The position numbers and the translations under genes are program-made. From Aneurinibacillus thermoaerophilus (GTDB lineage Bacteria > Bacillota > Bacilli > Aneurinibacillales > Aneurinibacillaceae), in NCBI RefSeq assembly GCF_900099925.1, contig NZ_FNDE01000011.1, positions 1 to 64,000 of the forward strand: 64,000 nt of DNA, given 5' to 3'. Below are positions 24,441-32,661 of this stretch, one piece after another; within the stretch, counting starts at the first letter, position 1, and each line of letters opens with the position of its first letter. The notes under the pieces are model-generated. The model saw nothing but the letters and a program-made list of their open reading frames with translations, was not told the DNA's origin and ran no database searches.

Positions 24441-24447
24441 ATGGATA

Positions 24448-24486
24448 CAAAAACGAGCATATGCTTCTGGCAAATGCTCGTTTTTG
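24448..24486. terminator. Bidirectional terminator between the YtkA-like gene and brnQ
   Basis: CAAAAACGAGCAT (24448-24460) pairs with ATGCTCGTTTTTG (24474-24486), giving T-runs on both strands between two convergent genes. Confidence 0.9.
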
Positions 24487-24511
24487 CACATGTCCATCAG
24501 CTTCACACTAT

Positions 24512-25849
24512 TTATTGTGTGACTGTTTTGCGGAAAGAAGAAAGCGAAACAATTCCCCCGATGATTATCCCAAGGAGAGCGGGAATGATCCAGCCCATAC
24601 CTTGACTCATTAGGTCGCTCATTAACGGTAACTTACTTAGCGCTTCGGTTATACGCTCCGTTTTCACGCCGGTGACAGTCAGCCCATCAAGCACCGAGAT
24701 GAGAGCCGCTCCGATAACGCCGCCCGTATAAACAGAACGGTGTTCTTGGAATGCTCGGCCGCAAAGTGTTAGCACAATCAGCACAATGGCAATTGGATAG
24801 AGCGTAACAAGCAGCGGCACAGAAATCTTTAGAATAGTAGATAGACCAAAATTGGAGATCGTCAGGCTAGATAATATAAGCATTGTCATGATCGCACGAT
24901 AGGACAAACGATTGCCTGTTATTTTTGAGAAAAATGCCGCGCAGCTTATAATTAAACCGACCGCTGTCGTTAAGCAGGCAAATGTAACCGCAAACCCGAG
25001 CAAGGTTAACCCGGTTTGTCCAAGTAGGTGCTTGGAAAGAAGCGTAATCAATTGTCCCCCGTTTTCATACGCTCCAACTGCGGGGCCGCTGGTAGCTCCG
25101 AGATAGGTCAGGCCGATATAGAGCAGACTGAGGCCGATAGCCGCAATGAAACCGGATTGCATGATTACCTTTGCCTGTGCCTTTTGCTCACTTATACCAC
25201 GTTCACGTACCGCGTTAGCAATTACGATGCCGAATACGAGTGCTGCCAGTGTATCCATCGTATTATATCCTTCCAGGAAACCTTTTGAAAACGGTTTTTC
25301 CAGTGTAGTCGGCGTGTAATCGCCAAGCGGCGCCAGCGCACCACGGATAAGCAAAATAGCCAGCAGCGCAATCATAAACGGTGTGATGACTTTTCCAAAA
25401 CGGTTTACCAATTTACTTGGGTTCAAGCACAGCCAGTACGTAATTCCGAAAAATACAACAGAGTATACGAAAAGACTCCAGGCAGACGTTTTGGCTGCTT
25501 CTGGCAAAAACGGCGCCACTCCGATTTCAAACGCGACTGCACTTGTCCGTGGAATTGCTAAAAGTGGCCCGATCGATAGGTAGGTTAGTACAGAAAAAAT
25601 AGTAGCGAACATCGGATGGATACGATGTCCTATGTGCTGGATATTACCGCCAGCGCGCGCGACGGCAGCCACTCCGAGCAGAGGCAGGCCTACGCCTGTT
25701 ATCAAAAACCCTAAAACAGCCTCCCACATCTTAGAGCCTGCATCATGTCCGAGTGTTGGGGGGAAAATAATGTTACCCGCTCCCAAGAAAAGCGAGAATG
25801 TCATTAATCCGATCGCAAATAATTCTTTAAATGATAAAGCTTGTTTCAT
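24512..25849 (-). CDS. brnQ: Branched-chain amino acid:cation symporter BrnQ
   Basis: This is a 445-residue LIVCS-family permease that imports Leu, Ile and Val with Na+ or H+. It has about 12 hydrophobic segments. The N-terminus FAIGLMTFSLFLGAGNIIFPPTLGHDAG is diagnostic; GFLEGYNTMDTLAALVFGIVIANAVRERG is the second conserved block. It is monocistronic. The 300-base upstream gap contains an AT-rich promoter region and a small stem (25892-25911) but no T-box. CodY control, as in B. subtilis, is possible but not demonstrated. Confidence 0.95.
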   Translation of the reverse strand: MKQALSFKELFAIGLMTFSLFLGAGNIIFPPTLGHDAGSKMWEAVLGFLITGVGLPLLGVAAVARAGGNIQHIGHRIHPMFATIFSVLTYLSIGPLLAIPRTSAVAFEIGVAPFLPEAAKTSAWSLFVYSVVFFGITYWLCLNPSKLVNRFGKVITPFMIALLAILLIRGALAPLGDYTPTTLEKPFSKGFLEGYNTMDTLAALVFGIVIANAVRERGISEQKAQAKVIMQSGFIAAIGLSLLYIGLTYLGATSGPAVGAYENGGQLITLLSKHLLGQTGLTLLGFAVTFACLTTAVGLIISCAAFFSKITGNRLSYRAIMTMLILSSLTISNFGLSTILKISVPLLVTLYPIAIVLIVLTLCGRAFQEHRSVYTGGVIGAALISVLDGLTVTGVKTERITEALSKLPLMSDLMSQGMGWIIPALLGIIIGGIVSLSSFRKTVTQ

Positions 25850-25891
25850 AGTGCCTCCTTGGAAAAGATAACAGAAATAACAGAATTTTTT

Positions 25892-25911
25892 GTCGTTCTT
25901 TATCGAACGAC
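25892..25911. repeat. Perfect 7-bp stem in the brnQ leader
   Basis: GTCGTTC (25892-25898) and GAACGAC (25905-25911) flank six bases about 45 bases upstream of brnQ. No T-run follows in the brnQ direction, so it could be an operator or an mRNA leader stem. Confidence 0.4.
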
Positions 25912-26090
25912 TTATTTATCATAACATATTTAATTTATAAATAAAGTATAGAAGATGAATTCGTAATTGATTGTTTATTCTGCAAATTATTAGAAGCGGA
26001 CGGAAAGAAGATCGGCAGCTATTCTAGTGATCGGGATAAACAATTAAGAATTTTTAAACATTATTTTTTAGCGAAATAATGCTAGGTTAG

Positions 26091-26110
26091 TTGTAACAAA
26101 TTTGTTACAA
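26091..26110. promoter_or_regulatory. Perfect 20-bp palindrome upstream of the YpuI-type gene
   Basis: TTGTAACAAATTTGTTACAA is fully self-complementary and lies 48 bases before the start of the downstream gene, in the 308-base gap shared with divergent brnQ. No T-run follows, so a dimeric-regulator operator is more likely than a terminator. I cannot name the regulator. Confidence 0.6.
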
Positions 26111-26157
26111 TTCAATGTAAGAGGGAAGAGAAATCTTATAAGATTGGAGGGTGTCTT

Positions 26158-26661
26158 ATGCCAGAGACTCAGTTGAAAGAAATCTGTGAGGAGTCCTACA
26201 ACAGGCTGAAAAAGGTTTGTATGGAATTGGAGAAATTTTTGAACACCACAACATTAAATCAGCTTGTGCAAGCGTCTTCAGACCCTGAACAGTATGAGTC
26301 ATATTACCGGGATTACCTGTCAGATCTCCGCCATTTACTCGTCAATTGTGAGAATGCGTATGAAAAATTAGGTATTTGTTTGCGACGTGCCCGTTTCAAC
26401 AAAGAATTTGCGGAAGAGGCCCTCTACTTGGTGTACCATACGTGTGTGAACTTATTTTTCTATCCTAAAGGGGAAGTGTATGAGGAAGATGGACGCAATT
26501 CGTACACAGGTCGCGATGCGATTATCTTCCACAAAGAAGTGACGCCGGAATTGAAAGCGCTGACGTTAGGAATGTCCAAGGTATTCGAATATTTGCGTGA
26601 CGAGCTTCAATATTATGAGACAGATTACGTAACTATGAAGCGTATGAGTGCAACACATTAA
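26158..26661 (+). CDS. ypuI: YpuI/DUF3907 family protein
   Basis: This 167-residue cytosolic protein is conserved in Bacillales with unknown role. Matching blocks are LEKFLNTTTLNQLV, YESYYRDYLSDLRHLLV, ARFNKEFAEEALYLVYHTCVNLFFYPKG, the central EDGRNSYTGRDAIIF, and the C-terminal LRDELQYYETDYVT. TTGGAGG precedes the ATG. A perfect 20-bp palindrome lies in its promoter region and a terminator follows, so it is a single-gene unit. Confidence 0.85.
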   Translation: MPETQLKEICEESYNRLKKVCMELEKFLNTTTLNQLVQASSDPEQYESYYRDYLSDLRHLLVNCENAYEKLGICLRRARFNKEFAEEALYLVYHTCVNLFFYPKGEVYEEDGRNSYTGRDAIIFHKEVTPELKALTLGMSKVFEYLRDELQYYETDYVTMKRMSATH

Positions 26662-26673
26662 ACAGTTAAATGA

Positions 26674-26715
26674 AAACCTCCGTTATCCGCTTTCGGGATT
26701 ACGGAGGTTTTTATT
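26674..26715 (+). terminator. Terminator after the YpuI gene
   Basis: AACCTCCGTtATCC...GGATtACGGAGGTT forms a long stem, followed by TTTATT. Confidence 0.88.
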
Positions 26716-26819
26716 ACTTAAAAAAGTATATTTTGCTTTAAAGTGTAAAAAGTAATATACTTTCTTTTTTTATAGTTTAGAGAGGAAAAAGTTACGAAAC
26801 GTTTGCCCGCGCGCTTTTC

Positions 26820-28232
26820 TCATGGAAACAATTTCTGAAGCTGTTCCCAGAATGTATTTTTTTGTGTAGGTTTAGTGGCTGAAGGCGTGGTATTTTGCGT
26901 GTGGGTGCCGGCCAACTGCAGGGCGTGGGGTACGTTTACAATGCCGTATCCGTAATAATGATCCCAGCCAGGCTGACCCGCGTCCCAGGTAGCTGCACGT
27001 ATAATTTTCATAACTTCGCTATTGTTTAGTTCCGGGTTTAGCGAACGAATAAGCCCGGCTAACCCGGCGACATGTGGGCACGCCATGGAAGTACCGGAAA
27101 GGGAGGCGTAGTCACCCTGCACATATGTGCTTGGAATATCCACGCCTGGCGCCGCTACGTCGATGTAGGAACCGTAATTCGAAAAATTCGCCTGATTTCC
27201 TTGCCAATCAATCGCAGCGACGCTGATAACTTCCGGATATGCGGCGGGAAAACTCGGTTGGGAGGTGTGATCGTTTCCGCTGGCCGCCACCATGACAACG
27301 TTTTTACTAAATGCGTATTTGATCGCATCATGTAGTACGTTAGACGGGTGATAATTGCCCACACTCATATTAATTACGCTGGCTCCGTGATCGGCTGCCC
27401 AAATGATACCGCGGGCAATATCGAACGATGAGCCGCTTCCGTCGCTTCCAATACCTTTAATAGGCATAATTTTATTGTTCCAAGCAATGCCTGCAATTCC
27501 TTCACGGTTGTTTGTTTTGGCAGCGATAATTCCGGCGACATGCGTGCCGTGGCCGTTATCGTCCTGAGGGCGATCGGAGTCGTTGAGCACATTATGGCCT
27601 TTGACAAGCTTGCCCTGGAATTCGGGGTGCGTCAGATCGACCCCTGTATCGATGACCGCGATGATGACGTTTTCTCGCCCTTTGCTAATGTCCCAAGCTT
27701 GTTCCATGTTAATGGCAGGCATATTCCATTGGTAGCGTGGATAAAGCATATCGTTTGGCGTTGCGTTGGGAAGCAAAAGATAGTTTGGCTCCGCAAACTG
27801 CACGTTTGGCCGCTTGTTGAAATATGCGATCAGTTCGTCGGCAGACATGGTTCGCGATTTGAAAATATACATGCTGCCGAATCGCGCTTTTTCCCAGCCG
27901 TTAATTGCCTGTATCATTTGTTTGAGCTCGGTGGGAGAAGGCGGACGCTTGAATTTTACGGTCACTTCGCGTTTCATGTAGTGGCTTGTTTCATTGCTGT
28001 TGTGATGAATTGTGATGACGTGTTCACTATTGTTCAGCCTGGTGCGTGTTTCATTCAGTCCGCTGATGTAGTTAATGCGGTAAAATTTATGTGGTTTTGT
28101 CTGTTGTGAAACAGATGAAGTGTCCGGTTTCTTTGGAGGGGCTTCGCTTTGTTCTGGCTGGGCCAGAAGAAAGCAAGCACCCGCAAAAATGACAGCCAGC
28201 CCGCCTACCGCGTATCGAGTAAAGTTTCTCAT
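26820..28232 (-). CDS. Secreted subtilisin-like serine protease (S8)
   Basis: This 470-residue exported protease has a signal peptide (YAVGGLAVIFAGACFLLAQ), an I9-type propeptide (about residues 75-150, with VTVKFKRPP and KRPNVQFAEPNYLL), then the subtilase domain. The catalytic triad is Asp in AVIDTGVDLTHPEF (near 196), His in DDNGHGTHVAGII (near 231) and Ser in LSGTSMACPHVAGLAG (near 381), with the oxyanion Asn in AASGNDHTS. The domain has thermitase-like features (YGYGIVNVPHAL). It ends in a short Thr/Gln-rich tail. Role is probably extracellular protein degradation. It is monocistronic. Confidence 0.94.
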   Translation of the reverse strand: MRNFTRYAVGGLAVIFAGACFLLAQPEQSEAPPKKPDTSSVSQQTKPHKFYRINYISGLNETRTRLNNSEHVITIHHNSNETSHYMKREVTVKFKRPPSPTELKQMIQAINGWEKARFGSMYIFKSRTMSADELIAYFNKRPNVQFAEPNYLLLPNATPNDMLYPRYQWNMPAINMEQAWDISKGRENVIIAVIDTGVDLTHPEFQGKLVKGHNVLNDSDRPQDDNGHGTHVAGIIAAKTNNREGIAGIAWNNKIMPIKGIGSDGSGSSFDIARGIIWAADHGASVINMSVGNYHPSNVLHDAIKYAFSKNVVMVAASGNDHTSQPSFPAAYPEVISVAAIDWQGNQANFSNYGSYIDVAAPGVDIPSTYVQGDYASLSGTSMACPHVAGLAGLIRSLNPELNNSEVMKIIRAATWDAGQPGWDHYYGYGIVNVPHALQLAGTHTQNTTPSATKPTQKNTFWEQLQKLFP

Positions 28233-28392
28233 AGCTATCCTCCTTTCCGCAAGCGTGCGGTTAGGTATAGCGTTTGGCTGGCACCTCGATCGTATGAACG
28301 GTGAATTTTAACAGCTGCTTTTAACAGCATATTAAGCGTAAAGGAAACATCAATGAAAACTAAAATAAATATAAAAAATCATAATTTTAAAA

Positions 28393-28443
28393 AGGTAAAC
28401 GCTTTATTTTGTCGAATACATGTAGTACATTGTTATATAACAA
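28393..28443 (+). promoter_or_regulatory. acsA control region: cre-like site and two palindromes
   Basis: AGGTAAACGCTTTAT (28393-28407) matches 13 of 15 positions of the CcpA cre consensus WTGWAARCGYWWWCW. It is followed by ATGTAGTACAT (28420-28430, five-base arms) and the perfect palindrome TTGTTATATAACAA (28430-28443). acsA is CcpA-repressed in B. subtilis, which supports the cre call. The palindromes have no assigned factor. The rest of the roughly 290-base gap back to the protease gene shows only AT-rich sequence. Confidence 0.6.
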
Positions 28444-28527
28444 GATGTATACAAACACCAAGACATATAGATAGAACGATAAGGGCTTGGGGAAAATTGC
28501 ATTCGTTTGGGGATGGGGGTAGAAATC

Positions 28528-30249
28528 ATGGCTACAAAAGAAGGACTACAGGATATTATGATGCTTGACGAAACGGCAAATTTAAAAAATTACGAGGAAG
28601 CCGTTCGTACCATGGATTGGAAAGAAGTGGAGAAGAATTTTTCCTGGCATGAAACAGGAAACGTAAACATTGTATACGAGGCGATTGATAGGCATGTAGA
28701 TACAGGAAATGGCGATAAGATCGCGTTGCTTTATATGGATGGAGAGCGGGAAGAACGATACACGTACGCGGAGTTGCGTCAGTTGTCCTGCCGATTCGCT
28801 AATGGATTGAAGGCGAAAGGTGTAAAAAAAGGTGACAGGGTCTTTATTTTTATGCCGCGCAGTCCCGAGCTGTATATTGCTTTGCTTGGAATTGTACGCA
28901 TCGGTGCCATCGCGGGTCCGCTGTTTGAAGCGTTTATGGAGGATGCGGTGCGCGATCGTTTGCTGGACAGCGGTTCCGTGGCTGTCGTAACGACACAGTC
29001 CTTGCTGTATCGCATTCCTGTGGAGGAATTGCCGGAATTAAAACACGTGATTCTTGTCGGAGCCGAAGGAAAAACAGCAGAAAATCAAACGTTGTATCAG
29101 GAACTAATGTCCATATCCGATGAATATATAATCGAGTGGGTAGAGCGTGAATCAGGCATGCTGTTGCATTACACATCGGGCTCCACCGGTAAGCCGAAAG
29201 GCGTTTATCAGGTGCATGATGCCATGGTGCATCAATACCTGTCCGGAAAATGGGTATACGACCTGCGCGAAGGTGATGTTTACTGGTGTACGGCGGATCC
29301 GGGATGGGTAACCGGAACATCAGCGGGTATGTGGGCGCCGTGGTTGAACGGTGTGACGGTTGTGCTGCGCGGTGGACGCTTTAAGCCAGCCGATTGGTAC
29401 GCTACGCTGGAGAAATATAAAGTGAACGTGTGGTTCAGTGCGCCGACCGCATTTCGTATGCTGATGGGTGAAGGGGATGAATTGCCGAAACGGTATAACC
29501 TTTCCCATTTGAGGCATATTCTTTCAGCGGGAGAGCCGCTTAACCCGGAAGTTATCCGCTGGGGATTGGATGTGCTGAACCTACGTATTCATGATAACTG
29601 GTGGATGACAGAAACGGGTTCGACCATCTGCGCAAACTACCGTTCCATGCCGATTCGTCCGGGTTCGATGGGGAAGCCGTTGCCCGGCATTAAGATGGCG
29701 GTTGTTGATGACGAAGGCAATGAATTGCCGCCGAATACAATGGGGAACCTCGCGATTATGCCACCATGGCCGGCTATGATGCGCCAAATCTGGAACAATC
29801 CGGCTAAGTATGAAGAATACTTTAGAACTGGTTGGTATATTTCTGGTGATTCTGCGTATATGGATGAAGACGGCTATTTCTGGTTTGAAGGGCGCGTGGA
29901 TGATGTCATTAATACGTCCGGCGAACGTGTTGGTCCATTTGAGGTTGAAAGCAAACTGGTAGAGCATCCGGCGGTGGCAGAAGCCGGCGTAATCGGGGTA
30001 CCGGATCCGGTGCGTGGAGAGATTATTAAGGCGTTTATTACGCTTCGTGCAGGATATGAGGCGAGTGACGCTCTAAAAGAAGAAATTCGTCTTTTCGTTA
30101 AAGAGCGTCTTGCTGCACATGCGGCACCGCGCCAGATCGAATTTCGCGACAAGCTTCCAAAGACGCGTTCTGGCAAAATTATGCGTCGTGTGCTAAAAGC
30201 GTGGGAGCTTGGTCTGCCGACTGGTGATCTGTCGACTATGGAAGAGTAA
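28528..30249 (+). CDS. acsA: Acetyl-CoA synthetase
   Basis: This enzyme activates acetate to acetyl-CoA via acetyl-AMP. It has 573 residues from ATG 28528 (MATKEGLQDIMMLDE), close to B. subtilis AcsA. Adenylate-forming motifs are LLHYTSGSTGKPKGVYQVHD (P-loop), the ANL signature WWMTETGSTICANYRS, and the hinge GRVDDVINTSGERVGPFEVE. The regulatory lysine, acetylated in relatives, lies in PKTRSGKIMRR. The histone-deacetylase homologue at 6565 is far away and probably not its partner. A cre-like site upstream suggests carbon-catabolite repression. Confidence 0.95.
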   Translation: MATKEGLQDIMMLDETANLKNYEEAVRTMDWKEVEKNFSWHETGNVNIVYEAIDRHVDTGNGDKIALLYMDGEREERYTYAELRQLSCRFANGLKAKGVKKGDRVFIFMPRSPELYIALLGIVRIGAIAGPLFEAFMEDAVRDRLLDSGSVAVVTTQSLLYRIPVEELPELKHVILVGAEGKTAENQTLYQELMSISDEYIIEWVERESGMLLHYTSGSTGKPKGVYQVHDAMVHQYLSGKWVYDLREGDVYWCTADPGWVTGTSAGMWAPWLNGVTVVLRGGRFKPADWYATLEKYKVNVWFSAPTAFRMLMGEGDELPKRYNLSHLRHILSAGEPLNPEVIRWGLDVLNLRIHDNWWMTETGSTICANYRSMPIRPGSMGKPLPGIKMAVVDDEGNELPPNTMGNLAIMPPWPAMMRQIWNNPAKYEEYFRTGWYISGDSAYMDEDGYFWFEGRVDDVINTSGERVGPFEVESKLVEHPAVAEAGVIGVPDPVRGEIIKAFITLRAGYEASDALKEEIRLFVKERLAAHAAPRQIEFRDKLPKTRSGKIMRRVLKAWELGLPTGDLSTMEE

Positions 30250-30298
30250 AAGAGTCAAAAAGAGAGGATGATTCTTTTCTGGTTCTTCTTGACGCTTT
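30248..30298 (+). terminator. Stem after acsA overlapping the thiD promoter
   Basis: AAAGAGTCAAAAAGA (30248-30262) pairs with TCTTCTTGACGCTTT (30284-30298) at 13 of 15 positions. It directly follows the acsA stop. There is no long T-run, and the right arm contains the -35 TTGACG of the next promoter. Confidence 0.5.
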
Positions 30299-30427
30299 GG
30301 CGTAGAAGGAGTACCATTGGAATGAACTCAATACGAAAACCGCCACTAGGGGAGCTCTTGGGCTGAGAGAAGCGCTTGCTTCGACCCTTAGAACCTGATC
30401 CGGATAATGCCGGCGGAGGGAAGTGGA
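30289..30427 (+). promoter_or_regulatory. Promoter and TPP riboswitch controlling thiD
   Basis: TTGACG (30289-30294), 17 bases and TACCAT (30312-30317) form a plausible promoter. The thi-box runs from about 30342 to 30427, with the hallmark segments GGGCTGAGAGA, ACCCTTAGAACCTGATC and GGATAATGCCGGCGGAGGGA. It binds thiamine pyrophosphate and, with the terminator at 30468, should stop transcription of thiD when TPP is high. Confidence 0.93.
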
Positions 30428-30467
30428 CGGGTGATGCCGCGTAGCTGCGCTTATATATGCATCTCAC

Positions 30468-30496
30468 ACGCCACTCCACCGGGGGGCGTTTTTTGT
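30468..30496 (+). terminator. Riboswitch-controlled terminator before thiD
   Basis: ACGCC-A-CTCC pairs with GGGG-GGCGT, followed by TTTTTT (to 30495). It is the expression platform of the TPP riboswitch. Confidence 0.85.
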
Positions 30497-30544
30497 ATAT
30501 GAAGGGAAAATGCAGGAAGCAGACAGCGAAGAGAGGTGTGTATA

Positions 30545-31357
30545 ATGACAGTGCATAAAGCACTAACAGTAGCAGGGTCTGATAGCGGCGGCGGCGCCGG
30601 TATTCAGGCGGACTTAAAGACATTTCAGGAGCTTGGTGTATACGGCATGTCCGTACTTACCGCACTTACGGCACAGAATACGCAGGGGGTACACGGCGTG
30701 TTTCCAGTTCCTCCTGAGTTTATCGCGCAGCAAATGGATGCGGTGCTTTCGGATATCGGGACGGACGCAGTAAAAACGGGGATGCTATTTAATAGCATCA
30801 TTATTGAAACGGTCGCAAAAAAACTCAAGGAATATAATGTGCGTAATTATGTGCTCGATCCGGTCATGGTTGCCAAAGGAGGTGCCCCTTTGTTAGTTAC
30901 GGAAGCGGTGGCTGCCGTCAAGGAACATCTGCTGCCGCTTGCGACGGTCGTTACTCCTAATCTTCCGGAGGCGAAAGTGTTGACAGGCATGGAAAAGATT
31001 GAAACGAAAGAAGAGATGAAAGAAGCGGCTAAATTGCTTCACGATTGGGGAGCGCAACATGTAGTAATTAAAGGTGGACACGGCACAGACGACATTGTGA
31101 CCGACCTGTTGTATGACGGGCGCGAGTTTGTAGAATTGTCCGCTGAACGATTCCATACGCAGCATACGCACGGTACCGGCTGCACGTTTGCGGCCGCCAT
31201 CGCGGCGGGGCTCGCCTCTGGAAAAAACGTTCGGGAGGCAGTAAAGCAGGCAAAGGTCTTCATTACGGCCGCTATTAGTCATCCGCTCGGTATCGGACAC
31301 GGCCACGGTCCAACCAACCATTGGGCGTACCGAAGAGAAGGAAGCAACGATGTTTAA
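30545..31357 (+). CDS. thiD: Hydroxymethylpyrimidine/phosphomethylpyrimidine kinase ThiD
   Basis: This 270-residue ribokinase-fold enzyme phosphorylates HMP and HMP-phosphate in thiamine synthesis; Bacillus ThiD/PdxK homologues may also accept pyridoxal. The start MTVHKALTVAGSDSGGGAGIQADLK carries the substrate loop. DAVKTGMLFN, YVLDPVMVAKGG, VVTPNLPEA and the anion-hole motif THGTGCTFAAAIAAGLA with catalytic Asp/Cys region are all present. Placement directly behind a TPP riboswitch confirms the thiamine role. The ATG at 30545 follows AGAGGTG. No other thi gene follows. Confidence 0.95.
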   Translation: MTVHKALTVAGSDSGGGAGIQADLKTFQELGVYGMSVLTALTAQNTQGVHGVFPVPPEFIAQQMDAVLSDIGTDAVKTGMLFNSIIIETVAKKLKEYNVRNYVLDPVMVAKGGAPLLVTEAVAAVKEHLLPLATVVTPNLPEAKVLTGMEKIETKEEMKEAAKLLHDWGAQHVVIKGGHGTDDIVTDLLYDGREFVELSAERFHTQHTHGTGCTFAAAIAAGLASGKNVREAVKQAKVFITAAISHPLGIGHGHGPTNHWAYRREGSNDV

Positions 31358-31406
31358 GGCATGAAATAAATGGGCGTGTTTTGCAGTAAGTATAGAAAGA
31401 AGAAAT

Positions 31407-31471
31407 GAGGGGTCAGGCTCGTAACAGAAAAGGCTCGTGTCTTTTTTGTTGCCTATTCCTGACCTCTCGCC
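31407..31471. terminator. Long hairpin between thiD and the phasin-like gene
   Basis: GAGGGGTCAGG (31407-31417) pairs with CCTGACCTCTC (31458-31468), with an inner stem AACAGAAAAG / CTTTTTTGTT. It lies between convergent genes and probably stops transcription from either side. Confidence 0.7.
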
Positions 31472-31507
31472 TTATTTATAGAATCTTACTGAAATTTTAC
31501 TGAATAT

Positions 31508-31876
31508 TTATATTGTTGCTTTTTGGTTTGCGTTTTTACTCTTTTTCAGTGTTTCTTTGATTTCGTTCAGTGTTGACAATATTTCATCATCCAATCTTTC
31601 GTCCAGTTTTTCCACCTTTTCTTCCAACTGGATGACCAGTTGGGCGACGCGGGCAATTTCTTCTTTGCTGGGCAGGTTATTTTCATTGAGAATTTGGTCT
31701 ACCATCTTCTTGTATTGCTCCTGGGAATAAAAAAACCATTTTTGATATTCTCCGATCATAGACCCGTATTCTGTTGTCTTAATGAAATCGTCTATCGTTT
31801 TCCCGAAAGTTTTTTCCACAAGGTCGTACCAACTCTTCCACATTTGCACTGGATCGAACGTTTGATTGGATGCCAC
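31508..31876 (-). CDS. Polyhydroxyalkanoate granule/synthase-associated protein (phasin or PhaR-like)
   Basis: This 122-residue protein starts MASNQTFDPVQMWKSWYDLVEKTFGK and ends in a coiled coil (IARVAQLVIQLEEKVEKLDERLDDEI). The N-terminal FDP-MWK-WYD pattern and the LPSKEEIARVAQLVIQLEEKV segment are like Bacillus PhaR (class IV PHA synthase subunit) and related granule proteins. It lies divergently from phaQ, the PHA-responsive regulator, which supports a PHA role. No phaC, phaB or phaA gene is in the window. Which of phasin or synthase subunit it is cannot be decided here. Confidence 0.65.
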   Translation of the reverse strand: MASNQTFDPVQMWKSWYDLVEKTFGKTIDDFIKTTEYGSMIGEYQKWFFYSQEQYKKMVDQILNENNLPSKEEIARVAQLVIQLEEKVEKLDERLDDEILSTLNEIKETLKKSKNANQKATI

Positions 31877-32036
31877 GCGAATCCCTCCTGTTTTTAATCT
31901 CTCACTTTTATATTACGTATGGTAGGTAAAATATACAAACAAAAATCTTTAAAAAATTAAAAAATATATGTTATTTTTCTGTTTGGTTGTTCGTATAGTG
32001 AAATGAATAGGACACGATAAGGGGGAGAAGTACGTT

Positions 32037-32435
32037 ATGGGGAATAGCAAAAACGAACATAGTAAAGATAAAGTTTACGTCTGTAGCGCGAGCGCGCCGA
32101 AAAATTTACTGATACCCTGTGTCTTGCTTTTGCTCCGCCGGATGAGTAACTATGGATATCAAATTGTTCATGATTTGGTAGAATTCGGATTTTCTTCTAT
32201 TGATCCTGGTTATGTATACCGGATCTTGCGGCAGTTAGAGAGTGAAAAATTTGTGCAATCACGTTGGGAAGTTTCCAGCGGGGGACCTCCCAAAAGGATG
32301 TACTCTATCACTGATGTAGGAAATGAATACCTTGATACGTGGTCTCAAGCCTTAGAAAAGTATCAATACACATTGAAGCGTTTTTTTAGCATGTATGAAC
32401 GGCTTTTATTTTCTTCAACCGAAAACAAAAAGTAG
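32037..32435 (+). CDS. phaQ: PHA-responsive PadR-type repressor PhaQ
   Basis: This 132-residue PadR-family winged-helix protein resembles B. megaterium PhaQ, the poly-beta-hydroxybutyrate-responsive repressor. KNLLIPCVLLLLRRMSNYGYQIVHDLVEFGF is the PadR N-terminal helix set; DPGYVYRILRQLESEKFVQSRWE is the recognition helix and wing; GGPPKRMYSITDVGNEYLDTW is the PhaQ-like C-terminus. Its divergent neighbour looks granule-associated, so it probably controls the shared 160-base promoter region. Within that region CAAACA (31936-31941) and TGTTTG (31980-31985) form a spaced inverted repeat. Confidence 0.8.
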   Translation: MGNSKNEHSKDKVYVCSASAPKNLLIPCVLLLLRRMSNYGYQIVHDLVEFGFSSIDPGYVYRILRQLESEKFVQSRWEVSSGGPPKRMYSITDVGNEYLDTWSQALEKYQYTLKRFFSMYERLLFSSTENKK

Positions 32436-32497
32436 ATTATTTTTAAGAAAGCAGAAGTGCTTCAGGTGTATATCAGCCGTTTCAAATTTCATGTTTT

Positions 32498-32567
32498 GCG
32501 TAAAGGATGCTCGTGACTTCAGTCATGAGAGGAATTTACGCTAGACTCAGGCGTGCCTTATGGCACG
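32498..32567. mobile_element. Solitary IS200/IS605-like end remnant
   Basis: The gap between phaQ and the next gene contains a long imperfect hairpin: GCGTAAA (32498-32504) and TTTACGC (32535-32541) enclose CTCGTGACT / AGTCATGAG (32510-32529). A second stem follows, CGTGCC-TTAT-GGCACG (32552-32567). Paired subterminal stems of this kind mark IS200/IS605 ends, and no transposase is nearby. It may be a non-autonomous relic. The family assignment is tentative. Confidence 0.4.
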
Positions 32568-32661
32568 TGAATGAGCTTACATCCCTCGTTTCTATTCACA
32601 GCATGTAGCATTCTATTCCTTAATTAGCTAGAATTGAGGAAAAGGGGCGGGAGGTGAAAGC

